Assembly (NCBI GenBank): GCA_020426515.1
Contig: JAGQPW010000042.1
Span: 1-38,578, forward strand
DNA from: Planctomycetaceae bacterium
Lineage (GTDB): Bacteria; Planctomycetota; Planctomycetia; Planctomycetales; Planctomycetaceae
DNA: 38,578 nucleotides
Direction of reading: 5' to 3'
Below are positions 7,447-14,337 of the stretch, piece by piece. The notes beneath the pieces were generated by a model. The model worked only from the letters and a program-made list of their open reading frames with translations. It was not told the DNA's origin and searched no databases. Each line of letters starts with the position of its first letter. The first letter of the stretch is position 1. The position numbers were made by a program, and so were the translations under genes.

Positions 7447-8451
7447 ATGAAACCGGTTGTCGTCAACTCTCCTAAACTACTGGACAAGTTACGTTTACGA
7501 CTGCGTGCCAGCCATTATTCGTATCGCACCGAGCAGGCCTATGTGCGGTGGGTGGAGAAGTTCCTGCGGTATCATCGGGGGCGGAACGGCGGGGTGTGGC
7601 GGCATCCGGCGGAGATGGGAAAGGCAGAAGTCGAGGAATATCTGACGTTCCTGGCTGTGCAGCAAAACGTGGCGCCCTCCACGCAGAATCAGGCATTCTC
7701 GGCGCTTCTGTATTTCTGGGGCCACGTTCTGGAACGCAAACTCCCGGAGATTCAGGCCAATCGGGCACAACCCAAGCAGCGTCTCCCGGTGGTGCTGTCG
7801 CAGGAGGAAGTTGCGAAACTGCTGCCGGAGGTCCGCCCCGGGCCGTACGGGTTGATGTGCAAACTGATGTACGGGACCGGCATGCGGCTGATGGAGTGTT
7901 GCCGCCTGAGAGTCAAGGACATTGATTTCGGTCGCCGGCAAATCGTGATTCGGCAGGGGAAGGGGGGAAAGGATCGCGCGGTGCCGCTCCCGCAGTTGGC
8001 TGCAGACGAGTTGCAGCAACGCGTGGAGGTTGCCCGCAGGCAGTTGGAGCGGGATGTGGACGAAGGTTTCGCCGGGGTGCCGTTGCCGAAGGCATTTCAG
8101 CGGAAGAACAGTGTGGCCAGTGTGAGTCTGGCATGGCAATGGGTGTTTGGTTCGGATCAACTCAGCCGCGATCCCCAAAATCCTGAGAGCCCGCTGGTGC
8201 GTTATCATCTGCATGAGAACAACGTGCAGAAGGCATTGTTGAATGCCGTTCGCCGCTGCAAGTTCCAGAAGCGAGTGACCTGCCACACACTGCGCCACAG
8301 CTTTGCGACACATTTGCTTGAGAACGGCTATGACATTCGCACCGTGCAGGAGTTGCTGGGACACAGGGATGTCTCGACGACGATGATCTACACGCATGTG
8401 CTGAAGGTGGAGGCCGGCGCAGTACGGAGTCCGCTGGACGTGGTGGGATGA
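7447..8451 (+). CDS. intI: integron integrase IntI (tyrosine recombinase)
   Basis: 334 residues, full length for IntI. An N-terminal SAM-like DNA-binding domain covers about 9-95 (LLDKLRLRLRASHYSYRTEQAYVRWVEKF), and the catalytic domain follows. The tyrosine-recombinase residues are all present: Arg147 (GTGMRLMECCRLR), Lys172/175, His280 and Arg283 (HTLRHSFATHLL), His306 (LLGHRDVSTTMIYTH) and nucleophile Tyr315. Between about 218 and 255 it has the extra segment that separates integron integrases from XerC/D (SLAWQWVFGSDQLSRDP...). The ATG at 7447 is preferred to a TTG seven codons earlier. No frame damage is seen, so it may be active. It is divergent from the cassettes it would insert and excise. 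Confidence 0.95.
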   Translation: MKPVVVNSPKLLDKLRLRLRASHYSYRTEQAYVRWVEKFLRYHRGRNGGVWRHPAEMGKAEVEEYLTFLAVQQNVAPSTQNQAFSALLYFWGHVLERKLPEIQANRAQPKQRLPVVLSQEEVAKLLPEVRPGPYGLMCKLMYGTGMRLMECCRLRVKDIDFGRRQIVIRQGKGGKDRAVPLPQLAADELQQRVEVARRQLERDVDEGFAGVPLPKAFQRKNSVASVSLAWQWVFGSDQLSRDPQNPESPLVRYHLHENNVQKALLNAVRRCKFQKRVTCHTLRHSFATHLLENGYDIRTVQELLGHRDVSTTMIYTHVLKVEAGAVRSPLDVVG

Positions 8452-8479
8452 GAGCCACGTGACCAAACTGAGATGTGTC

Positions 8480-8497
8480 GGCATGCGGGGGCATGCC
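8480..8497. repeat. small palindrome after intI
   Basis: GGCATGC (8480-8486), loop GGGG, GCATGCC (8491-8497), 28 bp after the intI stop. It lacks a following T run, so it is at best a weak terminator; it may be a dispersed palindrome. Confidence 0.4.
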
Positions 8498-8643
8498 CTA
8501 CGGGGCTGTTGCTCGGGATCGTTCTGCGCTCGGCGTTGACCGGGCTGGTCATCGACGCCATTCTGAGGTTGGTGCCGCTGCCTCCGGGGACGTGGGCGGT
8601 GGGCAGAGTACTTGTTGACCGCCTTGGAATCTGGAATCTCGCG

Positions 8644-9750
8644 ATGGTGCTTTCGAACGAACAGGAGCAGAAGCTGACGCGGTTGTGTCGGCGGCTGGTG
8701 GATCAGTCGGCCGCGCGAGTGATTGTGCCTGCGCAGCAACCGGAATCGGGGTTCTGGTTTGGGGGCGGGAACATGATCACCGGAGGCGATGGCGCCCTGT
8801 ACGTGGTCGGTCGATACCGCAATCGGGGAGATTCGCGACTGGGGACCGGGGCGGGAGAACGGGGGCTGGAACTGGCCATCTTTCGATCAGGTGACCAGGG
8901 AGCCACGTTCGAAAAAGTCGCGAGTTGGACCAAGGCTGACCTGAATGTGGGGGACACGACAGTGGTTTCCATTGAAGGAAGCGCCCTGCTGAAGTCGCAT
9001 CGCGGCGTTGAGCTGTTTGTCTCCACCGAGAAAGATGGCGTGGGCTACCCGGCCGGGTTCGAAGATTTCCTCAAAGAGGGGACCGGAGTGTGGAGCATTG
9101 ATGTGCTGCAGGCGGATGCGGTGGAGGGGCTGAAGGCTGCGAAGGTTACGCCGGTCTATGCGTGCAGCGATCCGGCCTGGCTGCATATCAAGGACCCGTT
9201 TGTGTATGTCGATCATGCCGATACGGATTACCTGTTGTTCTGCTCGCATCCGTTTTGCTGGACGAGTTCGAATACCGGGTATCTGACCAGGCTGCCCGGG
9301 GAATCGGATTTCAGCGGGGCGGTGCTCGACTTCTTCCCGCGTGGCGTGACATGGGATGTGGCGATGACGCGTGGAACGGCAGTGGTTGATGTCCCGCAGG
9401 TGGGGGCTTTTTCCGGGCAGCAGGTGTCGCTGATGTTTTACGATGGCGGGGAATGTGTGCGGAATCTCGAAGAGCATTCCGCCGCGGTGAAGCGTCCTCG
9501 CGGGTATTCCTGTGAGGAACTGGGCGGAGCGGCGTACTTTGTGGATGGTCATCTGGCGCAGACTCAGCGGCTCTCGAAGTATGCCCCGCTGTTCGTGAGT
9601 CCGACCGGGACCGGTTGCAGCCGGTATGTCGATGTGCTGAAAACTCCCGAGCGATGGTACGTGACCTGGCAACAGTCGCAGGTCGATCTGTCGCAGCCTC
9701 TGGTGATGAACGTGGTTGAAGTCAGCGAGATTGAAGAACTGCTGAGTTAG
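8644..9750 (+). CDS. sialidase-like beta-propeller protein
   Basis: 368 residues from the ATG at 8644; an earlier in-frame start at 8473 adds 57 residues of Leu/Arg-rich sequence that reads like non-coding DNA. An Asp-box is visible (FRSGDQGATFEKVASW), as in sialidases and other bladed propellers. Segments such as GGNMITGGDGALYVVGRYRNRGD, DPAWLHIKDPFVYVDH and TGCSRYVDVLKTPERWYVTWQQ fit blades of a five-bladed glycosidase-like fold. No signal peptide is seen with this start. The substrate is unknown, and catalytic residues cannot be assigned with confidence. It follows intI on the same strand by 192 bp and is probably not part of the integron, as no attC is present near it. Confidence 0.7.
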   Translation: MVLSNEQEQKLTRLCRRLVDQSAARVIVPAQQPESGFWFGGGNMITGGDGALYVVGRYRNRGDSRLGTGAGERGLELAIFRSGDQGATFEKVASWTKADLNVGDTTVVSIEGSALLKSHRGVELFVSTEKDGVGYPAGFEDFLKEGTGVWSIDVLQADAVEGLKAAKVTPVYACSDPAWLHIKDPFVYVDHADTDYLLFCSHPFCWTSSNTGYLTRLPGESDFSGAVLDFFPRGVTWDVAMTRGTAVVDVPQVGAFSGQQVSLMFYDGGECVRNLEEHSAAVKRPRGYSCEELGGAAYFVDGHLAQTQRLSKYAPLFVSPTGTGCSRYVDVLKTPERWYVTWQQSQVDLSQPLVMNVVEVSEIEELLS

Positions 9751-9789
9751 CGGGGATTCGTGTCGGGCGAAGGTGACGAAAGAGGCCAC

Positions 9790-9815
9790 TGCTGAGGTCG
9801 CAGAGAACGCAGAGG
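9790..9815. repeat. CAGAG-type short repeat unit
   Basis: The stretch holds TCGCAGAGAACGCAGAGG; its complement reads like the 'CCTCTGCGTTCTCTG' unit scattered in many planctomycete and related genomes (from memory). A similar unit lies at 37153-37180 in the opposite orientation. It sits in the gap between the propeller gene and prfB. Confidence 0.35.
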
Positions 9816-9994
9816 AATAGAGGCGGGGCCGCGAATTTCAGTGTCAATACTCGCATCGGACGGATGTCTCTTTTCAACTTCGTCGGATTCGCGGCAGGCT
9901 TCCCGCTGAGTCGACGGCATTCTACGATGCGTCGGCGGTGACGATCGATTGGAATCGACCCATGTGAACCGCAGGCAGAACTCAGGAGTATGTT

Positions 9995-11104
9995 GTGATT
10001 GATAGTGAGCTGAGAGAATCCATTGATACGCTGCTGGAGCGGATTGCGCAGCTGAAAGAATCTCTCGACTATGCCACCAAGACGGACCGCGTCGCCGAGA
10101 TTGATGCCCTGATGGCTGAGCCGAATTTCTGGGATCACCAGGAGCAGGCGCAGGAGCTGATCGCGGAGATGCGCCGACTGAATTCCATCATTCGGCCCGT
10201 GGGCGAACTGCTGTCCGGGGCGGACGACCTGGGCGTGTTGATTGAGTTTGTTGAGGCCGATGAGTCGCCCGAACTGTACGACGAACTGACTCAAACCGTG
10301 CAATCCCTGTACGAAAAGCTCGAAGCAGTGGAGCTGCAGGCGAGCATGAAGAATCCGGAGGATGCCGGAAACGCGTACCTGCAGATTCAGGCCGGGGAAG
10401 GGGGGACGGACTCCGCCGATTTCGCCGAAATGTTGATGCGGATGTATCTCCGCTGGTGCGAACTGCACGACCTCCAGGCCGAAGAAATCGACATTTCTGA
10501 GGGGGAAGAAGCGGGGATTCGAAACGTCACGCTGCTGATCAAAGGGGACTATGCGTTCGGTTACCTGAAAGGGGAGACGGGAAATCACCGTCTGGTCCGG
10601 ATGAGTCCGTTCGATTCAGCGGGACGCAGGCATACGGCATTTGCCGCTGTCGATGTGACCCCGGACTTGGGAGATGCGGCGGAAATCGACATCGACTGGG
10701 AAAACGACGTTCGTGAGGACGTCTACCGTGCGAGTGGCGCTGGGGGGCAGCACGTGAATAAGACGAGTTCCGCGATTCGGTTAACGCACTTGCCTACCGG
10801 AGTGGTGGCGGCGTGTCAGAACGAGCGGAGTCAGCACCAGAACCGGGCACTCGCTCAAAAGATGCTGGTGTCGAAGCTGTATCAGATGGAAGTGGATCGC
10901 CGGGCTCAGGCGACGGCGGCTCGTCGCGGTGAGAAGTCGAAGATTGGCTTTGGTGGGCAGACCATTCGCCACTACGTGCTGCAGCCTCAACAGTTCGTGA
11001 AGGACGACCGGACCGATCTGAAACAGTCGAATCCGCACGAAGTCCTTGATGGAGCGCTTGATCCGTTCATTGATGCCTATCTGCGGTGGAGCATCGCCAA
11101 GTAA
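9995..11104 (+). CDS. prfB: peptide chain release factor 2
   Basis: 369 residues. RF2 reads UGA and UAA stop codons on the ribosome and releases the peptide. The tripeptide anticodon SPF is present (VRMSPFDSAGRRHT), which separates RF2 from RF1 (PxT), and the catalytic GGQ is in ASGAGGQHVNKTSS. The start is GTG at 9995, with AGGAG six bases upstream. The gene is a single continuous frame: around codons 22-27 (ESLDYATK), where many bacteria have an in-frame UGA and a programmed +1 shift, this one reads CTC GAC TAT with no stop. So the usual autoregulatory frameshift is absent. A strong hairpin follows and separates it from the convergent hsp20 pair. Confidence 0.97.
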   Translation: MIDSELRESIDTLLERIAQLKESLDYATKTDRVAEIDALMAEPNFWDHQEQAQELIAEMRRLNSIIRPVGELLSGADDLGVLIEFVEADESPELYDELTQTVQSLYEKLEAVELQASMKNPEDAGNAYLQIQAGEGGTDSADFAEMLMRMYLRWCELHDLQAEEIDISEGEEAGIRNVTLLIKGDYAFGYLKGETGNHRLVRMSPFDSAGRRHTAFAAVDVTPDLGDAAEIDIDWENDVREDVYRASGAGGQHVNKTSSAIRLTHLPTGVVAACQNERSQHQNRALAQKMLVSKLYQMEVDRRAQATAARRGEKSKIGFGGQTIRHYVLQPQQFVKDDRTDLKQSNPHEVLDGALDPFIDAYLRWSIAK

Positions 11105-11126
11105 TGATTTTCGGTTGAATCAAAAG

Positions 11127-11169
11127 AAATCAGCTCGTGCGGATCATTGGTTCCGCACGAGCTGATTTT
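11127..11169 (+). terminator. bidirectional hairpin terminator between prfB and hsp20
   Basis: A perfect 17-bp stem (11127-11143 with 11152-11168, AAATCAGCTCGTGCGGA and its complement) with an 8-base loop, followed by T and preceded by an A-rich stretch. It lies between convergent genes and has A/T flanks on both sides, so it probably stops both transcripts. Confidence 0.88.
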
Positions 11170-11191
11170 GTCATGGTCGACTTCCGTGAAT

Positions 11192-11623
11192 CTACTGGGC
11201 CCGCACCTGAATCTTGCGTGGCTGGGTTCTGGGCGTACGGGGCAGCCGCACTTCCAGGACACCACCATTCAATTTGGCGGTGATGCCTTCGTGGTTCACA
11301 TCTTCGCTGAGGATAAATGATCTCAGAAAATCGCCCATCTGGAATTCCTGATGAACGAGATGCTCATCGCCGGGGAGTGCGGTCTGGCATCGTCCAAACA
11401 GAGTGAGCTGGTTGTCCTGAATCTGAAGTTCAACTCCCTCCGCCGTCACGCCGGGCAAGTCAGCCAGCAGGACGAGCCCATCCTCGGCTTCGTAAATGTC
11501 GATGGGGGGCGTCCGCAGCCAGCGTGGTTTGGAATCCTGGGGGTCCGCCGGGGCTTTGGCTCCATTGGCTGGAACCTCGGGGGAGTTGATGGGGAGATGT
11601 CGGGTGTCGTTATTGTCGCTCAT
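11192..11623 (-). CDS. small heat shock protein Hsp20, second of pair
   Basis: 143 residues. The alpha-crystallin domain covers about 38-135, with the opening PPIDIYEAEDGLVLLADLPGV and the closing AKLNGGVLEVRLPR signature. The C-terminal IQV (PRKIQVRAQ) serves as the IxI-type motif used for oligomer contacts. The N-terminal 35 residues are Pro/Ala/Asp-rich and probably disordered. Such chaperones bind unfolding proteins without ATP. The ATG overlaps the stop of the upstream hsp20 by four bases (ATGA), so the two are co-translated. The central strands diverge from the partner (FQMGDFLRSFIL), so this is an old duplication, and mixed oligomers are possible. Confidence 0.9.
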   Translation of the reverse strand: MSDNNDTRHLPINSPEVPANGAKAPADPQDSKPRWLRTPPIDIYEAEDGLVLLADLPGVTAEGVELQIQDNQLTLFGRCQTALPGDEHLVHQEFQMGDFLRSFILSEDVNHEGITAKLNGGVLEVRLPRTPRTQPRKIQVRAQ

Positions 11624-12135
11624 GCGCCACCTCCGTTGCTTTGAGGGGGTACGTTGGCCTGCGGCTGCACCGCTGTATTTCGTTCGCCAGTCTCGACAGA
11701 CTGCACAACGCTGATCCGCCTTGGCTCCGTGACCGGGACCTTGGGGAGGTGCAATTTCAGCAGTCCGTTGACGAGTTCGGCCTGAATGTCGTCATCGCGG
11801 ACACGGTCTGGCAGAGCGATGGAGCGTTCCCATGTTCCCTGCAGGCGCTCGCTGCGGCGGAACTTGTCTTCTGCGACTTCGCTGCTCGCCTGCCGCTTGG
11901 CACGGATGGTGAGTGAGCCACCGGCGATGCTGACATCGAGGTCTTCTGCCTGGACGCCCGGCAATTCGGCGACGAGCAGAAACTCCGATTCGAGTTCATA
12001 CAGATTGAGTGCCGGGAATGGCCGACCGAGTCGCGGGCCATAACTGGCCTGATCAATCCGGCGCAGCCAGCGGTCCATTTCCCGTTCAAGATCCCGAAAC
12101 GCTTCGAGGGCACTGCCCCAACGAAAGACGGCCAT
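11620..12135 (-). CDS. small heat shock protein Hsp20, first of pair
   Basis: 171 residues. An N-terminal helical part is rich in Arg and aromatic residues (FRDLEREMDRWLRRID). The alpha-crystallin domain (about 42-140) runs from PALNLYELESEFLLVAELPGV to AELVNGLLKLHLPK, with the C-terminal ISV (PRRISVVQ) as the IxI-type motif. A Gln/Pro/Asn/Gly tail ends the protein. A good Shine-Dalgarno AGGAGG lies eight bases before the ATG. It heads a two-gene operon. A sigma-54-like promoter is seen about 50 bases upstream; no CIRCE-type inverted repeat was found there. Confidence 0.92.
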   Translation of the reverse strand: MAVFRWGSALEAFRDLEREMDRWLRRIDQASYGPRLGRPFPALNLYELESEFLLVAELPGVQAEDLDVSIAGGSLTIRAKRQASSEVAEDKFRRSERLQGTWERSIALPDRVRDDDIQAELVNGLLKLHLPKVPVTEPRRISVVQSVETGERNTAVQPQANVPPQSNGGGA

Positions 12136-12186
12136 GAGTCTGCCTCCTGTTCTGCGACATCAGGGTTGAGTCACAGGGAAGGTAGT

Positions 12187-12202
12187 AGCAGTTGGCGTGC
12201 CG
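12187..12202 (-). promoter_or_regulatory. candidate sigma-54 promoter of the hsp20 operon
   Basis: On the - strand: CGGCACG, four bases, CTGCT, against TGGCACG-N4-TTGCW. Only the outer bases differ; GG (12201-12200) and GC (12189-12188) are exactly ten bases apart. The predicted start near 12176 leaves about a 40-base leader to the ATG at 12135, with AGGAGG in it. Confidence 0.45.
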
Positions 12203-12382
12203 AAACAATGCCGGGCTGTGGGGTGTTGCTGTAATTGGAATACACAGCTTCGGTTACGTTCGACTTGCGGCAAACGTCCAGCCGTTGAAACAGGGACCGT
12301 TGACTGCCATTGTGGCATCGGATCGCTGTCCGGCGCGGGACCGTCAGAACGACATGACGCTGTTGTCCAAACGGAATCCAAT

Positions 12383-13330
12383 CTATTCGAAGGTGACTCC
12401 GAGCAGGCTGTGCAACACGAGTAGGAACAGCCTCGCATTCGCCATGCTGGCGTAGTTGAAACTGAACTTGCCCTTGCGGCTGAACCACTTGGCATCGGCC
12501 GTCTTGAACGAGAAGGTTCCGCCGCCGATGGAAATGTGCTTGAGTGCTTCCCCGTCGACACGTTCTTCGTTGGTGCCAAAGCAGAATTCCATGAAGCCCG
12601 GGCCGACGCGGACGGCATCGCGTTTGTTGACCTTGAACTCAACCGAGCCGTGCTTGTCGAGTTCGGCCTGCAGTGAGTCGAGCAGGTGGTTGCTCCAGGC
12701 GTACTCGGCATTCATGGCGAAGTAATACGGATCGTGTGTCTTGGGCGTGCCTGCCTGTGAATTGAATGTTCCCTGCAGGTTGAACACCTTTCTGCCCTGG
12801 GCATTCTCCCAGCGATAGAAGTACTGGGTGCCGGTGTACACGCCGTTGTAGTAGTGACGGGTCTGTCCGGTATACAGGTCGGTGGCTTCGGTGAACTCGA
12901 ACAGTTCCTCTTTCGGTTCTGCCTCGCGTGATCCCCTCAGTGTGTAACGGGCGACGCCCTGTTTTCCGACAAACGAACAGGACTGTTTGAACGATGTGAC
13001 ATAGTAGACCAGCGCCAGCCCCAGCAGTCCGAGAATGCCTCCCAGGATGTTGCCGACGACATCGTTCCCCGGGTCCATGGCCTTGAGGGCGAACCAGGTA
13101 CCGCCCCACAACAGCAGGGCGATTACCAGAGCAATGATCATCCGGACGGTTGGATTCCAGGCGTCCTTGTCGGTGCGCAGGGTGGAAAACGCAGAGACCA
13201 ATTCGCCAATCTCGGTCGGTGGAGCGGCAAAGAATTCCATTTGCGGCGGGATCGGCTCATCGGCATGAGTTACGGTCCCTTCCGGGGCGACCCAGGCGAC
13301 GTCGCGTGCTGCTTCATCAAATTCGGCCAT
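12383..13330 (-). CDS. two-helix membrane protein, unknown function
   Basis: 315 residues with no family I can name. The N-terminal 60 residues are soluble (acidic, then PPQMEFFAAPPTEIGELVSAFSTL). Two adjacent membrane helices follow at about 64-84 (IIALVIALLLWGGTWFAL) and 93-112 (ILGGILGLLGLALVYYV). A cytosolic C-terminal part of about 200 residues has many aromatics (TGQTRHYYNGVYTGTQYFYRWENAQG and a closing SFNYASMANARLFLLVLHSLLG). This layout recalls planctomycete proteins with a DUF-type pleckstrin-like domain, but that is a guess. It lies between hsp20 and the aldolase on the same strand, 44 bp from the aldolase stop. It may not share a transcript with them. Confidence 0.75.
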   Translation of the reverse strand: MAEFDEAARDVAWVAPEGTVTHADEPIPPQMEFFAAPPTEIGELVSAFSTLRTDKDAWNPTVRMIIALVIALLLWGGTWFALKAMDPGNDVVGNILGGILGLLGLALVYYVTSFKQSCSFVGKQGVARYTLRGSREAEPKEELFEFTEATDLYTGQTRHYYNGVYTGTQYFYRWENAQGRKVFNLQGTFNSQAGTPKTHDPYYFAMNAEYAWSNHLLDSLQAELDKHGSVEFKVNKRDAVRVGPGFMEFCFGTNEERVDGEALKHISIGGGTFSFKTADAKWFSRKGKFSFNYASMANARLFLLVLHSLLGVTFE

Positions 13331-13374
13331 CCGTCAGTGCTCCCGATTGTCGTCCTGTCGCTGTTGTCGATGGT

Positions 13375-14172
13375 CTAATAACGGGCGAGGTCGCCGTTGC
13401 CGGATGTCAGGTTGAGTTCGGAAGCGTTCTTCTGCGCCTGGGCGACCAGCATCGAGAGGTCGCTGCCCAGGGCGATGAACTGCCAGCCTTCGGCAATCCG
13501 CTGTTTCACAACGTCAACCGATTGAACGTGCAGGCCGACCGGGGTTCCGCACTTTTTACCCGCCGCGAGAATTCGCTGCAGCATGGCTTCGAACGCTTCC
13601 GGAGACGGGTCGGCCCCATCGGGGGTTCGCATCTGTGCCCGCAGGTCATTGGGACCGACAAAAATGGCATCACATCCGGGAAGGCTGTAAATCGCTTCTG
13701 CATTCTCAACGCCGCGAGGCGATTCGGTTTGCAGGATCACAATCACTTCATCGTTGGCGTGCTTGTAGTAGTCCCCGGCAGTGGCGCCGAAATTCAGTGC
13801 GTGCAGGGCCCCGCCGACGGAACGATTTCCATAGGGGGGATACTTGGCCGCGGCAATGATTGCCTTGGCCTGTTCCACGGTATCGACCATGGGAGCAATA
13901 ATGCCGTAGGCACCGGCATCGAGCACCCGCTTGATGTGATCGTGGCGCCCTTCAGGGACGCGGGCCAGCGGGACGCAACCGGCATCGGCGATTGCGGCAA
14001 ACAGGGCGGAAGCCTGAGACCAGTCGATCGGGGAGTGTTCGAGGTCGACCGTCAACCAGGGGAATCCGACACGAGCGAGCAGACGGGTGGCGGAAAGTTC
14101 ACCCAGACTGAGCCACGTACCGACTTGAGGATGGCCAGCTTGAAGTGCCTGTTTGACGGAATTCCTGCGCAT
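13375..14172 (-). CDS. HpcH/HpaI family aldolase
   Basis: 265 residues, the usual length. Class II pyruvate-dependent aldolases of this family cleave or form 4-hydroxy-2-oxo acids such as 2-keto-3-deoxy-glucarate or 4-hydroxy-2-oxo-heptanedioate, using a divalent metal. Visible features are [16 protein letters not shown] at the N-terminus, TVDLEHSP (catalytic His region), [21 protein letters not shown], the metal Glu in [15 protein letters not shown] and the metal Asp in [11 protein letters not shown]. The exact substrate cannot be told. It is divergent from the sulfatase gene with a 165-bp gap, so both might serve carbohydrate breakdown (inference). No Shine-Dalgarno sequence is seen before the ATG. 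Confidence 0.88.
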   Translation of the reverse strand: MRRNSVKQALQAGHPQVGTWLSLGELSATRLLARVGFPWLTVDLEHSPIDWSQASALFAAIADAGCVPLARVPEGRHDHIKRVLDAGAYGIIAPMVDTVEQAKAIIAAAKYPPYGNRSVGGALHALNFGATAGDYYKHANDEVIVILQTESPRGVENAEAIYSLPGCDAIFVGPNDLRAQMRTPDGADPSPEAFEAMLQRILAAGKKCGTPVGLHVQSVDVVKQRIAEGWQFIALGSDLSMLVAQAQKNASELNLTSGNGDLARY

Positions 14173-14337
14173 CGTTGAGGGGACTTTCTAATCGGGTCGT
14201 GACCGGGCAGATGAGACAGCCTTGCATGATCGCGAATCCTTACTGGAGTGCAAGTGGGAATGAGCTTGCTGGCCGCGATGCTGCAAGGAGGGGCCGGCAG
14301 CGGGTAGACTGTCGCCACACCCCAATGGAGACGTTTC

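Larger units (their letters stand above)
6224..8451. mobile_element. chromosomal integron: intI, attI region, Pc and two gene cassettes
   Basis: intI (7447-8451, + strand) reads away from a cassette array on the - strand, the standard integron layout. From intI leftwards come the cassette promoter, the attI-like region with core GTTATGG (7306-7300), cassette 1 (7305-6644, 662 bp), attC 1, cassette 2 (6643-6230, 414 bp) and attC 2. The left core of attC 1 (CCATAAC) is the exact complement of the core at the start of cassette 1 (GTTATGG). The left core of attC 2 (GCCTAAC) is the exact complement of the core at the start of cassette 2 (GTTAGGC). This is what independently mobile circular cassettes predict. 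Both cassette ORFs fill their cassettes and point the same way. Confidence 0.88.

Noticed and set aside
7447-8451. XerC/XerD or phage integrase as identity of the tyrosine recombinase
   Set aside because: The extra segment before the second catalytic box (AWQWVFGSDQLSRDP) and the divergent attC array fit IntI instead.
7495-8739. Long antisense open frame (414 residues, - strand) over intI
   Set aside because: Its sequence is His/Arg/Gln-rich with no domain and is a mirror of the strongly supported intI frame.
8887-9789. Open frame of 300 residues on the - strand over the propeller gene
   Set aside because: His/Arg/Pro-rich shadow of the Asp-box protein.
9722-10588. Open frame of 288 residues on the - strand across the prfB start
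   Set aside because: It overlaps the well-supported prfB gene and has no recognisable domain; part of it is the CAGAG-type repeat read as protein.
13150-14178. Open frame of 342 residues on the + strand over the aldolase
   Set aside because: It mirrors the aldolase gene and shows no family motif.
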